64,000 nt of DNA, taken from the NCBI GenBank assembly GCA_026826555.1, contig JAKSZT010053838.1, positions 350,008-414,007 on the forward strand, in the 5' to 3' direction. Positions 10,946 through 20,965 of the stretch are shown here, in pieces. The notes under the pieces are model-generated. The model was not told where the DNA came from. It ran no database searches and saw nothing but the letters and a program-made list of their open reading frames with translations. Position 1 is the stretch's first letter, and every line of letters begins with the position of its first letter. The DNA is from Tolypeutes matacus. Taxonomy: Eukaryota > Chordata > Mammalia > Cingulata > Chlamyphoridae. The translations under genes and the position numbers were made by a program.

Positions 10946-11090
10946 ACTAAAAAAAAAAATTAATAAAAAGGACATAGACTGACAGAATGGATTTAAAAAG
11001 TATGAACCACCTATTTGCTATCTACAAGAGATTCACCATAGACATAAGGATACAACCAGGTTAAAAGTGGAAGGTTGGAAAAAGTTAAAG
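10946..11090 (+). mobile_element. Host L1, start of ORF2 endonuclease region
   Basis: The phrase GACATAGACTGACAGAATGG and the following 120 bases match 42538-42640 and 21175-21290 of other L1s. The sense L1 breaks at about 11090 against antisense L1. Confidence 0.65.
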
Positions 11091-11124
11091 TGCTGTTGGA
11101 TTCAGTTTGCAGTTTGCTATTATT

Positions 11125-11363
11125 TTTTTAAACAATTTATTGAAGTATATCATTCATACTTGAACATACATAAACAATAAGTGTTCACTAAACATTTTGA
11201 ACTTACAAAACAAACATGCATAACATCATACAGGGTTCCCACACATCATCCCACCACAAATACTTTGCATTGTTGTAAAACATTTAACAAATTATGAAAG
11301 AGCATCATCAGAATTTTACTACTAACTATAGTCCATACCTTACTCCCCTATACATTTTTTAAG
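11125..11363 (-). mobile_element. L1 3' end joined to composite copy 1 (possible 3' transduction)
   Basis: Read on minus, the piece runs from GGTATGGACTATAGTTAGTAG to an AATAAATTG signal and an A tail at 11131-11125. The phrase is typical of the L1 3' ends at 36195 and 37691. It has no duplication of its own on the composite side, and the repeat TGCTATTATT encloses both parts, so both seem to have inserted as one RNA. Confidence 0.6.
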
Positions 11364-11648
11364 GATGTATTTATTTATTTATTTATTTGATTCCATTTTT
11401 ACCTTCCCTCCCCTATTTTTGCTGTTTTTGTGTGCATTTGGTGGGCAACTCTCTGTGTCCGTTTTCTGCCCTTTCTTCTCATTTTTCTCCTCCTGTCTTC
11501 AGTGGGATTTGATCCTCGGAAACTCTGATGTAAGAGAGAGGCTTCCTACCACCTGCACCACTTTAGTTCCTGGTTTTTTGGCACATCTCATCTTGACTCT
11601 CCCTTGTGTCACTCTCCTGTTATGTCATCACCTTGCTGCATGGCTCAT

Positions 11649-11845
11649 GGGGCCTGATGGCAGCTCACCCATGCGCGAGGCCTGGCAGTGTAACTGCTCG
11701 CAGGGCCTGATGGTGCACCCACGCCCAGGGCCTGAGGGTCTCACCCACTCACGGGGCCTGATGGTGCACCCGTGCACGGGGCCTAGGGCGCTCACCCACA
11801 CAGAGGGCCTGGCGATGCACCCGTGCAAGGGGTCTGGTGGCCCAT
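11649..11845 (-). repeat. VNTR of ~25-bp GC-rich units (composite copy 1)
   Basis: About seven and a half units start with GGGCCTGATGGTGCACCC or its variant GGGCCTGAGGGTCTCACCC. The two variants tend to alternate, which gives a higher-order period near 51 bases. Units keep several CpG dinucleotides in an otherwise AT-rich neighbourhood. The homologous array in copy 2 is 17641-17812. Confidence 0.85.
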
Positions 11846-12620
11846 ATGTCTTCTATATTTTTCTTTTTTTTTTTTTTTATTTTTACTGGTAAGTCCCCCG
11901 GGCATCAAACCCAGGTCCCTCCATATGGGAGATGGACGCCCAACCATTTGAGCCACATCCGCCACCCTGCTATATCTCTTAAGGTTGACCAAAGAGACCT
12001 AGAGTTACAGTCATTTCCGATACAGGATGGTCATATAATAAATCAGGCTTGGTTTATCACCAGCATTCTAAAAACCAGACCTAGGGAAAAAACTCAGTCT
12101 GGGGACACATGCATGGTTTCTAATATAGTGACTATTTAGCTTACTCTGATTATCACAAAATCAGGACAGCAAGAATATTCGCACTGCTATTATTCTGTTG
12201 AGAATATTTGCTTCTATATTCACAGTGAATATTGGTCTGTAATTTTCTATTCTTATGACATTATTACCTGGCCTTGGGATTAGTGTGATCCTGCCCTCAT
12301 AGACTTAGCTAGAAAGTGTTCCTTCCTCTTCAGTTTTTTGGAAGAGTCTGACCAGTGTTGATGCTAATTTTTCTTGGAATGTTTATTTAAATCTGTCCAT
12401 GACTTTTCCTTGTTAGGATGTTTTTTTTTTACTAACTCCATCACTTTACTTGTTTACTGTTGAAGTCTTCTCTTTTTTTTTTTTTTTTTTTTTTTTTGTC
12501 AGTGTAGGTAGTTTGTTCATTTCTAGTAATTTGTCCCTTTAGTCTACATTATCTAATTTGTTTCATAGTATCCTGTTACAAACTTTTTATTTTTGTAGTA
12601 TCAGTAGAAATATCCCCATT

Positions 12621-13460
12621 TCAGGCTGATAAAGCTGGGGGTGACTCTTCAGTTTAACCCACTAGTTCATGAGTCCTCTGTTGCCAAGATGCTCCTGTAC
12701 AACAGGAATGCAAGGACAGTGACAACAATGGCCAAAAAGTAACCTACTCCATACTTCCCCATGCACTTTGCTCACTGCACCAAAAATCTGTGGAGCAAGT
12801 TCTTATATGGTACAAAGTGGGAACACAGGCTCGAGCACAACAGAAACCTTCAGTAAATGACTGCTTTATTAATTCCACAACCAAAAGAGTCCAAAAGAGC
12901 ACGGGAAAAGATTTCATCATGGCTGGTCTCTCAGGGAGGCCAACTGCTTGAGCCAAGGTCAGTGGATAGCAGCTCCACATGTCCCACTTTGTGTTGGAAA
13001 GGAGAAACACCAGTAGTGACTGAGAGTGGTTATTTATACTTCAGGGGGAGGGTGCACTGTTACTGAACAAAGAGCATGTATCAAGCAACCTTTGTGCAGA
13101 GTTCTCATGCTAATAAGAAACTGGGACTACTTGTTCCTGGTTTGGAGTTTAAGATATGGTCAGGTCATTCCATTAGACCTAACATCTCTTCCAGGTTGTG
13201 AAATGGAAACATATTTGAAACATATGCATACAAAGAAAAGGAATTCAGTAGACAAGGGCTGGGAGTGTGTCAGTGACTTCCCAGAACTCCTCTGGGATTC
13301 TATGGGGAGGGCTTAATGTCTTTGGAATGGAGGTGCAAGAGATTGATTTAACTATGGGCAAGGATTTACAAGGTGGAGATGTGCTTTAGGGACTTTCCTC
13401 TCTGTGCTGTGCTGGGAGGCAAAGCAAATGCAATCAGGGCACTTTCCATGCAAATTAACA
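12621..13460 (-). other. Possible antisense LTR; otherwise unassigned
   Basis: On minus there is an AATAAAG-type signal (GGAATTAATAAAGCAGTC, near 12855-12875) followed by a short U5-like stretch and TTTTTGGTGCAGTGAGC near 12775. That arrangement recalls an LTR end, but neither terminus nor a target-site duplication could be fixed. Open frames here (88 aa minus, 96 aa plus) match nothing I know. Confidence 0.3.
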
Positions 13461-14950
13461 ATATTTACCAAATTGTAGCATTTATTACATCAAATGAGGA
13501 AATACATTGGGTCAATATATAAGAAGCTTCTTGGCAATTAAATTAGAAATTTTTTATGAAACTCAATGTAGGATGATATTTTAAAACAAATAGGAGAAGC
13601 TAATAAAGCTCTCCAACAAAAAATCCTGACAACATATAAAGCTGCATTCTTTAGTAGCAAGCCTATACCCTTATTACAATTGAGAGTAATTTGCAACTAT
13701 GTTTAAAGATTGTGAAACTTAAAGAAGATATATGAAGGAGCTGATGTAGCTCAGTGGTTGAGTGTCAGCTTCCTACATATGAAGTCCCAAGTTCAATCCC
13801 TGGCCCTGTTACCTCAAAAAAAAAAAAAAGTAAATTAAGGGAAAAAAACAGATATATGAATATACTTTCCAAATTTAAAAATATTCAAAAAAGTAAAGAA
13901 ACTCATAATGCATGAATTCCAGAATGAAGGTATCAATTATTGTGGAAAATAGACATATAGCAAAACAATAAGAAGATTAGTGATATTGTAATTTCAGCTT
14001 GGGATTTTAGTTATACTAAATTGAACAAAGTGCTGCAGATATTGAATTTTTATCCTGAGAAAATTCATTTTCAATGAATATATCTGATTTACACAAAGCA
14101 TCTTAAATACTGGCTCTTAAATCTTATAGAAATTTCATCTTAATAGTTTCATTTAAAAAGTATTAAACATCATGCAATATCAACAGTTGATTTTAAATTA
14201 TCACAAACATGTTTCAATCTTCTAAAACTTATTCATGATTTTGTTTAGTACAATTTTATCTCAGTTTGAAGTGCTTTGATATTTTTAAAACATTATCAGT
14301 CACCATGAGTGGGATTCTACAAAAAAGTTTCAGTGAGCTGAAATTAATTTAAAATTATTTAATAGCATCGCAGTGTCATGAAAAGTTGTTATGCATGGCA
14401 ATTATCTCAACTGAAAATGAGATAAGCTAAAAAGTATATTTTTTAAATGAGTGATAATTTGCTTCCATTAAATCCAGGAAAATAAAGTTATAGTGAATTC
14501 TGGGTCTGGTATAAATTATTTATACTTAAAATAATGTCATGAGTTTTATTAATATGCTTACCTTTTAACTTTTCAATATGTGTTCAAGTAATTTGACATG
14601 GGAAAATTAACCATTAAAATTAATAAAAATAAGTATATAGAGGTGCCCATTTTCCCTTTGCCCTTACACTCTGAAATGGCTGGACTTGCTTGTCCCCAAT
14701 TCATTCACCTGAAAGTCTCATTATTTGTATATTCATTTCCTGATTATGTATGTATTTCTCCTGTCTCTGAATTTGTTTTGGGATTTCTCCCCTGAAACAA
14801 TAGTGAATCTACCAAAACTACTACAGCATGCTATGATTTCAAGTTATCAAACCCCACAAGAAATGGGTAATGTGGTTTTAAAAGTCTTTATAAAATATTT
14901 TGAGAAAATAAAGAATAAAACACATAGAATTTTCCAGAAAATGAAGGTTC
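13461..14950. other. AT-rich stretch without recognisable gene, apart from one SINE
   Basis: Apart from the SINE at 13737-13849 I recognise no repeat family, RNA gene or coding exon. The short open frames at 14598-14795 and 14725-14955 overlap each other and show no known motif. Confidence 0.5.
13737..13849 (+). mobile_element. DAS-like monomeric tRNA SINE with 11-bp duplication
   Basis: The head GGAGCTGATGTAGCTCAGTGG contains an A-box-like TAGCTCAGTGG, and TTCAATCCC follows as B box. An A tail ends the element. The perfect repeat AGATATATGAA flanks it at 13726-13736 and 13850-13860. This is the clearest simple (monomer) copy in the window. Confidence 0.9.
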
Positions 14951-14955
14951 TGTGA

Positions 14956-15234
14956 TCACTCCTTAAGAAAAAATTCCAGAGGAGACACAAAGTCCGTCCC
15001 CCCAGCATTAGGGCCATGGACAGGGAAATTTTTCTCCCTTTGGATGCTGCCTACAGATGTCTCATAATCTCGGGGGCCTCCCCCATTGGTCCTGCAGAAA
15101 GAAGTTCTTGTGGTCACTGCAGAGGGGATGCCACTATCCTTAAGTCTGAACAATGAGGCAGTTGCCAAATGTCTGAGGTGCCGGTTGGTCAGAAAAGATG
15201 GTTTGAGCACCTCTTTCCTGGCACTGAGGCACAT
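14956..15234 (-). other. Unrecognised 92-codon open frame in a locally GC-richer patch
   Basis: The frame begins MCLSARKEVLKPSFL and ends SPLEFFLKE. It is rich in Arg, Ser and Thr, with a GGGPRDYETSVG stretch in the middle. Base composition is clearly less AT-rich than its neighbours, which is why it stands out. I do not recognise a family. There is no poly(T) at its left that would mark an antisense processed pseudogene, and no strong splice sites were seen. It may be an old exon, a pseudogene piece or chance. Confidence 0.2.
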
Positions 15235-15379
15235 TTCAGGGAGCTTAGCAATTGTTTTATGATCAATATACCCCCTTCCCAGCTATTAAGATTTATCACT
15301 GAAATTCAGTGTTCAGGTTGTTCAATGCCATTATTTTGGAAGTACGAACTAAAATAGATAACAATAGATTGCAATAAGA
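15235..15379. other. Short unassigned spacer
   Basis: Nothing recognisable lies here. L1 homology begins near 15380 (AACCAACTACAAGGTCAATAC). Confidence 0.4.
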
Positions 15380-16660
15380 AACCAACTACAAGGTCAATAC
15401 ACATGAATTAATTACTTTCCTATATCTAAGCAATGAGCAAGTGGAATTTGAAATTTTAAACAATAGTGCAAAAAAGAAATCCTTAGGTATAAATCTAAAT
15501 ATGTACAAATATGCACGCAGAACATGGTGAAATACTTTGAAACAAGTTCAAGAAAATCTAAGTAAAAAGAGAGATATTTCTCATTCATGATCAGTAGGCT
15601 CAATTGTTAACATGACAATTCTTCTTTTTAATGTGTAGATTTAATGCAATCCCAAAATTCCAGCAAGCTATTTTGCAGATATCAACAAATAGCTTTAAAC
15701 CAAGAGTTGCCTACACAATATTGAAGAAGAGCAAAGTTGAAGAACTCCCTCTTCCCAATTTTAAGAATTATTATAAAGCTAAAGTAATCAAGAGAGTGTG
15801 GTATTGACAAAAGAATAGACTCACAGATAAAAGGAACAGAATAGGGAGCAAAAAAAATACCCCTGCAATTAAAGTCAACTTATTTATATAAGAGGAGCAA
15901 AAGCAATCAAATAGAGAAAGAAAAGTCTTTACAACAAATAGTGATGGAAAAATTGAATGACGTTCATTCAAAATAATTTATATGTTCAAGTGTAAAATAC
16001 AAAACTATTAAAATAAATTCTAGAAGAAAGGATAGAAAAAAATCTACCTGGTTTTGGGTTTTCTGATGCATAATTCTATACACTATGGAGAGAAAAGTCC
16101 CTAAAGAAAAAAAGATGGTGTGGACTTAGTAAAAATTAGCAAATTTCTATGTAAAACACACTGTAATGAGAATGAAAAGACAAGTCCCAAACTGGGAGAA
16201 AATATTTGCAAAAAAATCTCTGATAAAGACTAAACTAAAGACAAGGTAAACAGATTCGGGGTTACCAGTGGTTCATGGAAGGAATGGAAGAGGTTGAATA
16301 GGTGAAATATTCTATATGTTGCTTTCATGATGGTACCTGATACTATGCATTTGGTATAACCCATGAAATTTTACATAAGAAACATAAACTTTAAAGTTTA
16401 CAATTAAAATATTCATTTAAGAGATTGGTGAATCCCAGGATGAAATGCAGCATGTGACAAAAGAACCTAACCATATTACTAATATATGAAATAAACTGAG
16501 TGCAAGTTGTAGGGAAAATGTACAGATGTAAGAAATTATGAAATTGGATGGAATCTGTAAAACTAGAGGAAAAGAACTGTACATAAATAGTGGACCTTAT
16601 TTTTGATAAAAATTCTTTCCCATGGTAATACTAAATTTTTTTTTAACACTATAAATACTG
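15380..16660 (+). mobile_element. Sense L1, 3' half of ORF2 and 3' UTR (old)
   Basis: The order of ORF2 phrases is clear: an RT-region segment with TTTAATGCAATCCCAAAATTCC near 15640, then AATTATTATAAAGCTAAAGTAATCAAG near 15770, then AAACTGGGAGAAAATATTTGC near 16190. The 3' UTR-like part runs from about 16250 to 16660 (CAAAAGAACCTAACCATATTAC). Every frame is broken and part of the ORF2 C-terminal region is missing. It is more diverged than the L1 at 40686. Confidence 0.7.
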
Positions 16661-17288
16661 AGCTGACCACAGCCACCAGGGGGAAAAGACTGGATTGAGA
16701 CAAAGAGCAAAGCCTGGGGCCCCAGAAGAAGATGGTGAGAAAATTTTCGTTTTTGGAGGAGAAACCATCACACATACTGGGGAAGTCTTAAAAGCTACCA
16801 CACATGTCAAGGGCAAGATGTATGTGCAGAAAGACTTGGGAAGAACCTAACTGTACACCAGGGCCTCATCTATAGGTTCAGTATAAACCAGCCAATCAAA
16901 ACTAAAATACTGGGAAAGAGGGAGAATCTGAATTATAGTGTTAGCTTACCAAATAATCAAGTGCCAGGTGTCAACAAAAGATCACAAGGCACACAAACAA
17001 ATGTGAATTGATGGCTCAATTCAAAGGAACAAAATAAAACAGCACAGGAAGCACAGAAACTGAAACAACTAATCAAAGAGATTATCCATTCTACTAAACA
17101 AGTTCCATGAGCTAATGGTAAGCATGCACATATAACTAAAGTATATCAAGAAGACACATGAACAAAAGTAGGATTTTCAAATTTTTAAAAAGAAACCAAA
17201 CACAAAGTCTGGAGATGAAAAACAATAAAGGAAATAAAAAGTACACTAAAGTGGTTCAACAGTAAATTTCAATATGAAAAGAAAGAAT

Positions 17289-18003
17289 GATGCAAATATT
17301 CTTGCTGTCCTGATTTTGTGATAATCAGTGTAGGCTAAACATTTGCTATATTAGAAACCATGCGTGTGTCCCCAGACTAGTTTTTCTCCCTAGGTCTGGT
17401 TTTTAGAATGCTGGTGATAAACTAAGCCTGATTTATTATATGACCATCCTGTATGGGAAAAGACTGTAACTCTAGGTATCTTTGGTCAACCTTAAGAGAT
17501 ATAGCAGGGAGGCAGATGTGGCTCAAATGATTGGGCATCCGTCTCCCATATGGAGGGACCTGTATGCAATCCCTGGGACCTCCCAGTAAAAATTAAAAAA
17601 AAAAAAGAAAAGAAAAGAAAAATATAGAAGGCGCACAGGCCACCAGGCCCTATGTGCAGGTGCACCATCAGGCCCTGCGAGTAGATGCACCACCAGGCCC
17701 CGCGAGCAGGTGAGCTCCCAATGCCCCATGCATGGGTACGCCGTCAGGACCCACAAGCAGGTGAGCCTCCCAAGCCCTGCACACAAGTGCACCATCAGGC
17801 CCCACCAAGCAGTCAGCAAGATGATGGCATAACAGGAGAGTGACACAAGGGAAAGCCAAGATGAGACATGCCAAAAAACCACTAACTAGGGTGGTGCAGG
17901 TGGTAGGATGCCTCTCTCCCACATCAGAGGTCCTGAAGATCAAATCCCTGTGAAGACAGGAGGAGAAGGATAAGAAGAAAATAAATAAATCTTTTTTTAA
18001 AAA
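17289..18003 (+). mobile_element. Composite SINE-VNTR retroposon, copy 2 (715 bp)
   Basis: The order is: 5' terminus GATGCAAATATTC and a ~215-bp leader (17289-17508), a tRNA-derived head with GGCTCAAATGATTGGG and a B-box-like ATGCAATCCC (17511-17600), an A-rich linker (17588-17630), a VNTR (17641-17812), a second tRNA-like segment with CCCACATCAGAGGTCC and GATCAAATCCC (17813-17950), and a tail AAATAAATAAATC with A tract (17975-18003). The duplication AAAGAAT flanks it (17282-17288 and 18004-18010), and the host L1 ORF1 reads through when it is removed. It is inverted relative to copy 1, 5.1 kb away. The leader shows no similarity I can name. Confidence 0.85.
17641..17812 (+). repeat. VNTR of ~25-bp GC-rich units (composite copy 2)
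   Basis: About seven units with the core CACCATCAGGCCC(C)TGCGAG and the alternate form CCCAAGCCCTGCAC. It is the homologue, on the opposite strand, of 11649-11845. Unit number and sequence differ between the copies. Confidence 0.85.
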
Positions 18004-18206
18004 AAAGAATTAGTCAACTTGAAGATAAGATAATTTATTTAGTCAGAAGAGCAAAAATAAAAAAGAATGTAAGAAATAGTTAAAGCCTAAGGACCTGTGA
18101 AACACCATGAAGTGTACCAACATATGCGTTATGGGTACACCAGAGGAGAAAATAAAAGAAAGAAGTAGGAAGAATTTTTGAAGAAATAATGACTGAAAAT
18201 TTCCCT

Positions 18207-18257
18207 GATTTAACGAAAGACAGGATTTAACGAAAGACAGGATTTAACGAAAGACAG
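18207..18257 (+). repeat. Triplicated 17-mer in old L1 ORF1
   Basis: GATTTAACGAAAGACAG occurs three times head to tail without a mismatch. Two extra units add 34 bases, which shifts the ORF1 frame. Replication slippage in an already dead L1 is the simplest explanation. Confidence 0.95.
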
Positions 18258-19855
18258 GAATATACATCTAAAAAGACCAATGAACTCCAAATAGCATAAA
18301 CTCAAAGATATTAACATTGAAACAGATTATAATTGAACTATCAAAGGCCAAAGATGAAGAAAGTATCCTAAAAGCAGAAACCGAGAAGAGATTCATCACA
18401 TACAAGGGATTTTCAATAAGATTAAAAGCTGATTTCTCATCAAAAACAGTGCAAGTGAAAAGTCAATGGGATGATAGGTTTAAAGTGCTGAAAGAAAAAA
18501 ATTGCCAGCCAAAAATTCTGTAATTGCAACATTGCCCTTCAAAAATTATGGAGAGACTAAGATATTCCCAGAAAAACAGAAGTTGAGGGAGTGAGGGAAT
18601 ATAGAGCTGCCCTATATGATAAGCTAAAGGGAATTCTTCAGCTTGAAAGCAAAGGATACTAGAGAGTAGGTCAAAGCTATAAAAAAAAAAATTTCCATTA
18701 AGACACTAGTGTTATTGTATAATAATGTATTATATTGTATTAAGAACTATTATTGTTGTATTCTTTGTAAAACTAATTATTTCTTATGTAATCTAAAATA
18801 CAAATGCATAAAAATTAATCATTCTATGTTATTGGACAAATGAAATTTTAAAAAAGGTAAATTGTGGCAAAAACAACAGAGAACAAAAAAGCAGTTCCTG
18901 CTTTCCAGGAAGATGGCAGATTAAAGAGACAGAGTACTCACTTCTCTCCTAGAAAAATAGCTAAAGTACAGGCAGAACTGCCTGGGAAAAAAAGTTCTAG
19001 TGTTTAGGACACCAGGGGAAGGCTGGACACCACCCAGAAGAGAGAGGGGCAAAGGAAAAGAATCTCAAAAGGGAAACTGTGAGCTAAAGTTGCAGCTGCA
19101 GCTGCCAGCCCTCATCCCCGACCCTAAGAACTTGGAATTCTCTGGCCTCTGGCCAGTGGCTATGGCCGGAGGGGCCACAAGTGTCTACCTTCCCAGCAGA
19201 GGAGAGAGAGGGATGCAGGCTAAGGCTGATTCAGCTTTTTGCCAGCAAATTCAGTCGGCTGTGTCGCACAAGCCCTTCCAGGCCAGATGGGGCCACGTTA
19301 TTGTTTGCAAAGGGAGCTGGCAGGGGACTAAAGAGATACCTCTCACAAACACCATTACTACTGACCAGAACTGGTTGCTGAGGATACAGAGGGGAGTGGA
19401 ATTATTTGGGTGCTGCCAGCAAAGGTTGCAGAGCAGCCTTAGAGAAATTTAGATCTGTGAGGCTCTAAACAGCCTTGAGGCAGGATCCTCTGTCAAACTG
19501 TTGCAGTAGGTATTGCAACAAACACCCTCTGACCAGGATTTGAACTGAGCAGGCTGTCAAACAGCTCTGTCTACTGGCTTACACAGGAACTGCAAGTGAA
19601 GAAATTAAAAGCAAAGAAGTAAGAAAGGCTTTTTCCAGCCTTTACAGCTTCCCTCCCTAAGGCCCTTGGAAGTGGGTCTGCAACCCGTTACTAGGTCCAT
19701 TGCCCAGATTTGAGAAAATAAACAGGGACAATCTTAATGACCTAGAATAGATTGAACCAAGAATCAAAGAACAATGATAATACACAGACTCTTACCACTA
19801 AATTCCTATGCAAGAGAAAGAAATAGCATCAGAGTAAATTCACCATCATAATCAG

Positions 19856-20965
19856 ATGCTTAGACATCAGCAAAAGAGTACAAACCATACTAAGAAAATG
19901 GAAAAGTGGCCCAAGCAAAGGAATATATCAACGTCTCAGATGAGATATAGAATTTGAGACAACTAATCAGTGAAGTTCTTATAAATCTCCTAAATCAAAT
20001 CAATGAGTTGAAAGACAATACTGCTAAAGAGATAAAGGACATCAAGAAAATACTAGGACAGGAAGCAGCTGTGGCTCAATCAGTAGGGCTCCCGTTTACC
20101 ATATGGGAGGCCCCGGGTTCGGTTCCCGGCCTCCTGGTGAAGGCAAGCCCACCCGCGCGGTGTGGTTAGCTGACCCAGCGAGCACAAGCAGCAAGGGGGG
20201 GATAAATGAATAAATAAATAAAATCTTTAAAAAAAAAAAAAGAAGAAGAAGATACTAGGTGAGCACAAAGAGGAATTTTAAAACCTAAATATAAAAATAA
20301 CACAGCTTATGGGAATGAAAGGCAAATACATGAGATCAAAAACACATTAGAGACATACAATAGTGGACTTGAAATTATAGAAGAAAGAATAAGTGATGCA
20401 GAAGACAGAACAGCTGATATTGAAGAGAGAGAAGAACAAAGAAAGAAAAGAATGGGGAAAAATTTGAGCCAAGCCTCAGGAAGTTGAATAACAGGAAGCA
20501 CAACAACATATGTTTCATGGGAGTTCCAGAAAGAGAAGAGAAGGGAAAAGGGACAGAAAGAGTATTTGAGGAAATAATGGCATGAAAGAAATGAATTTAC
20601 ATGTCCAAGAAGTGCAGTGTACCCCAATCAAAATAAATCTGACTAGACCTACACCAAGACACATACTACTCAGAATGTTAATGACAAAGATAAAGAGAAA
20701 ATTCTGAGAGCAGCAAGGGAGAAGCAAACCATCATTTACAAAGAATGCTCAGTAAGACTTAGTGTGGGTTTCTCATCAAAAACCATGGAGGCAAGAATAC
20801 AGTGGTATGATATAATTAGAATATTGAAAGAGGAAACCTGCCAGCCAGGAATTCTTTATCCAGCAAAATTGTCCTTCAAATATGAATGTGAGTTTAAAAT
20901 ATTCACAAATAAACAGAAACTAAGAGAGTTCATTAAAAAAAAAATCTGCCTTTGCAGGAAGCATT
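19856..20965 (+). pseudogene. L1 ORF1 (RNA-binding protein) remnant, split by a SINE
   Basis: L1 ORF1p is the trimeric RNA chaperone that coats L1 RNA. The start MLRHQQKSTNHTKK aligns with the ORF1 start of the L1 at 41398 (MPRHQQKITSHTRK). A stop follows about 33 codons in, the coiled-coil piece (LINLLNQINELKDNTAKEIKDIKK) is at 19981-20050, a SINE occupies 20058-20246, and the C-terminal domain is readable at 20764-20965 (QWYDIIRILKEETCQPGILYPAKLSFKYECEF). Multiple frameshifts occur, including one after the RRM-like region near 20510-20590. It is non-functional. Confidence 0.75.
20058..20246 (+). mobile_element. Young DAS-like chimeric SINE (GC-rich tail type)
   Basis: The tRNA head CAGCTGTGGCTCAATCAG and box B GGTTCGGTTCCC are nearly consensus, followed by a GC-rich body (CCCACCCGCGCGGTGTGGTTAG), AAATAAATAAAATC and an A tract. 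Duplications AGAAAATACTAGG (20045-20057) and AGAAGATACTAGG (20247-20259) differ by one base. The copy at 60830-61015 is the same subtype. Their intact boxes and CpGs suggest recent activity. Confidence 0.85.

Larger units (their letters stand above)
11125..12184 (-). mobile_element. Composite SINE-VNTR retroposon, copy 1, with an L1 3' end attached
   Basis: In the minus orientation the order is: a ~215-bp leader of unknown origin (12184-11970), a DAS-like tRNA head with GGCTCAAATGGTTGGG and a B-box-like segment (about 11968-11885), an A-rich linker (11880-11850), a GC-rich VNTR (11845-11649), a second tRNA-like segment with TTACATCAGAG and GGATCAAATCCC (about 11645-11500), an AAATAAAT tail ending near 11364, and then a 239-bp L1 3' end with an AATAAA signal and A tail (11363-11125). 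Perfect 10-bp duplications TGCTATTATT flank the whole block. The 5' terminus GTGCGAATATTC matches that of copy 2. The 175-codon frame at 11365-11892 is a by-product of the VNTR. Confidence 0.8.
11091..12620 (-). mobile_element. Antisense L1 ORF2 fragment split by a composite retroposon
   Basis: Positions 11091-11124 and 12185-12620 together read as L1 ORF2 in reverse (GTGCTGTTGGATTCAGTTTGC, then CTGTTGAGAATATTTGC and GGTCTGTAATTTTCTATTC). The 10-bp repeat TGCTATTATT at 11115-11124 and 12185-12194 marks the insertion. A T run at 12473-12497 lies near the far end. Frames are broken. Confidence 0.7.
16661..18901 (+). mobile_element. Old sense L1 (5' end and ORF1), outermost host of the nest
   Basis: The L1 5' end and ORF1 are readable: GCACAGAAACTGAAACAACT near 17055, GAAAAGAAAGAAT at the composite insertion, then TTAGTCAACTTGAAGATAAG, the RNA-binding phrase near 18115-18170, and the C-terminal basic domain at 18317-18523 (ITYKGFSIRLKADFSS, DDRFKVLKEKNCQPKIL). 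It is interrupted by the composite retroposon (17289-18003) and then by a full-length L1 at 18902. The same L1 seems to continue at 25798-26117, 26395-27006, 27647-27770 and 32190-33287, because those pieces follow ORF2 order. Confidence 0.7.

Noticed and set aside
11365..11892. 175-codon plus-strand frame
   Set aside because: It reads the VNTR and SINE parts of the composite retroposon on the antisense side; the periodic GLMVHP phrase comes from the tandem repeat.
13737..13849. Genuine tRNA gene
   Set aside because: A and B boxes are present but the cloverleaf is degraded, and the A tail and direct repeats show a SINE. The same applies to the other SINE heads.
17641..17812. CRISPR-like array
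   Set aside because: The units are contiguous and diverged with no unique spacers, and the context is a mammalian retroposon.
11125..18003. Segmental inverted duplication to explain the two composite copies
   Set aside because: Homology stops at the element ends, the hosts differ, and each copy has a different TSD (TGCTATTATT and AAAGAAT).
19000..19452. 150-codon plus-strand frame
   Set aside because: It lies wholly in an L1 5' UTR, which is GC-rich and prone to chance frames.
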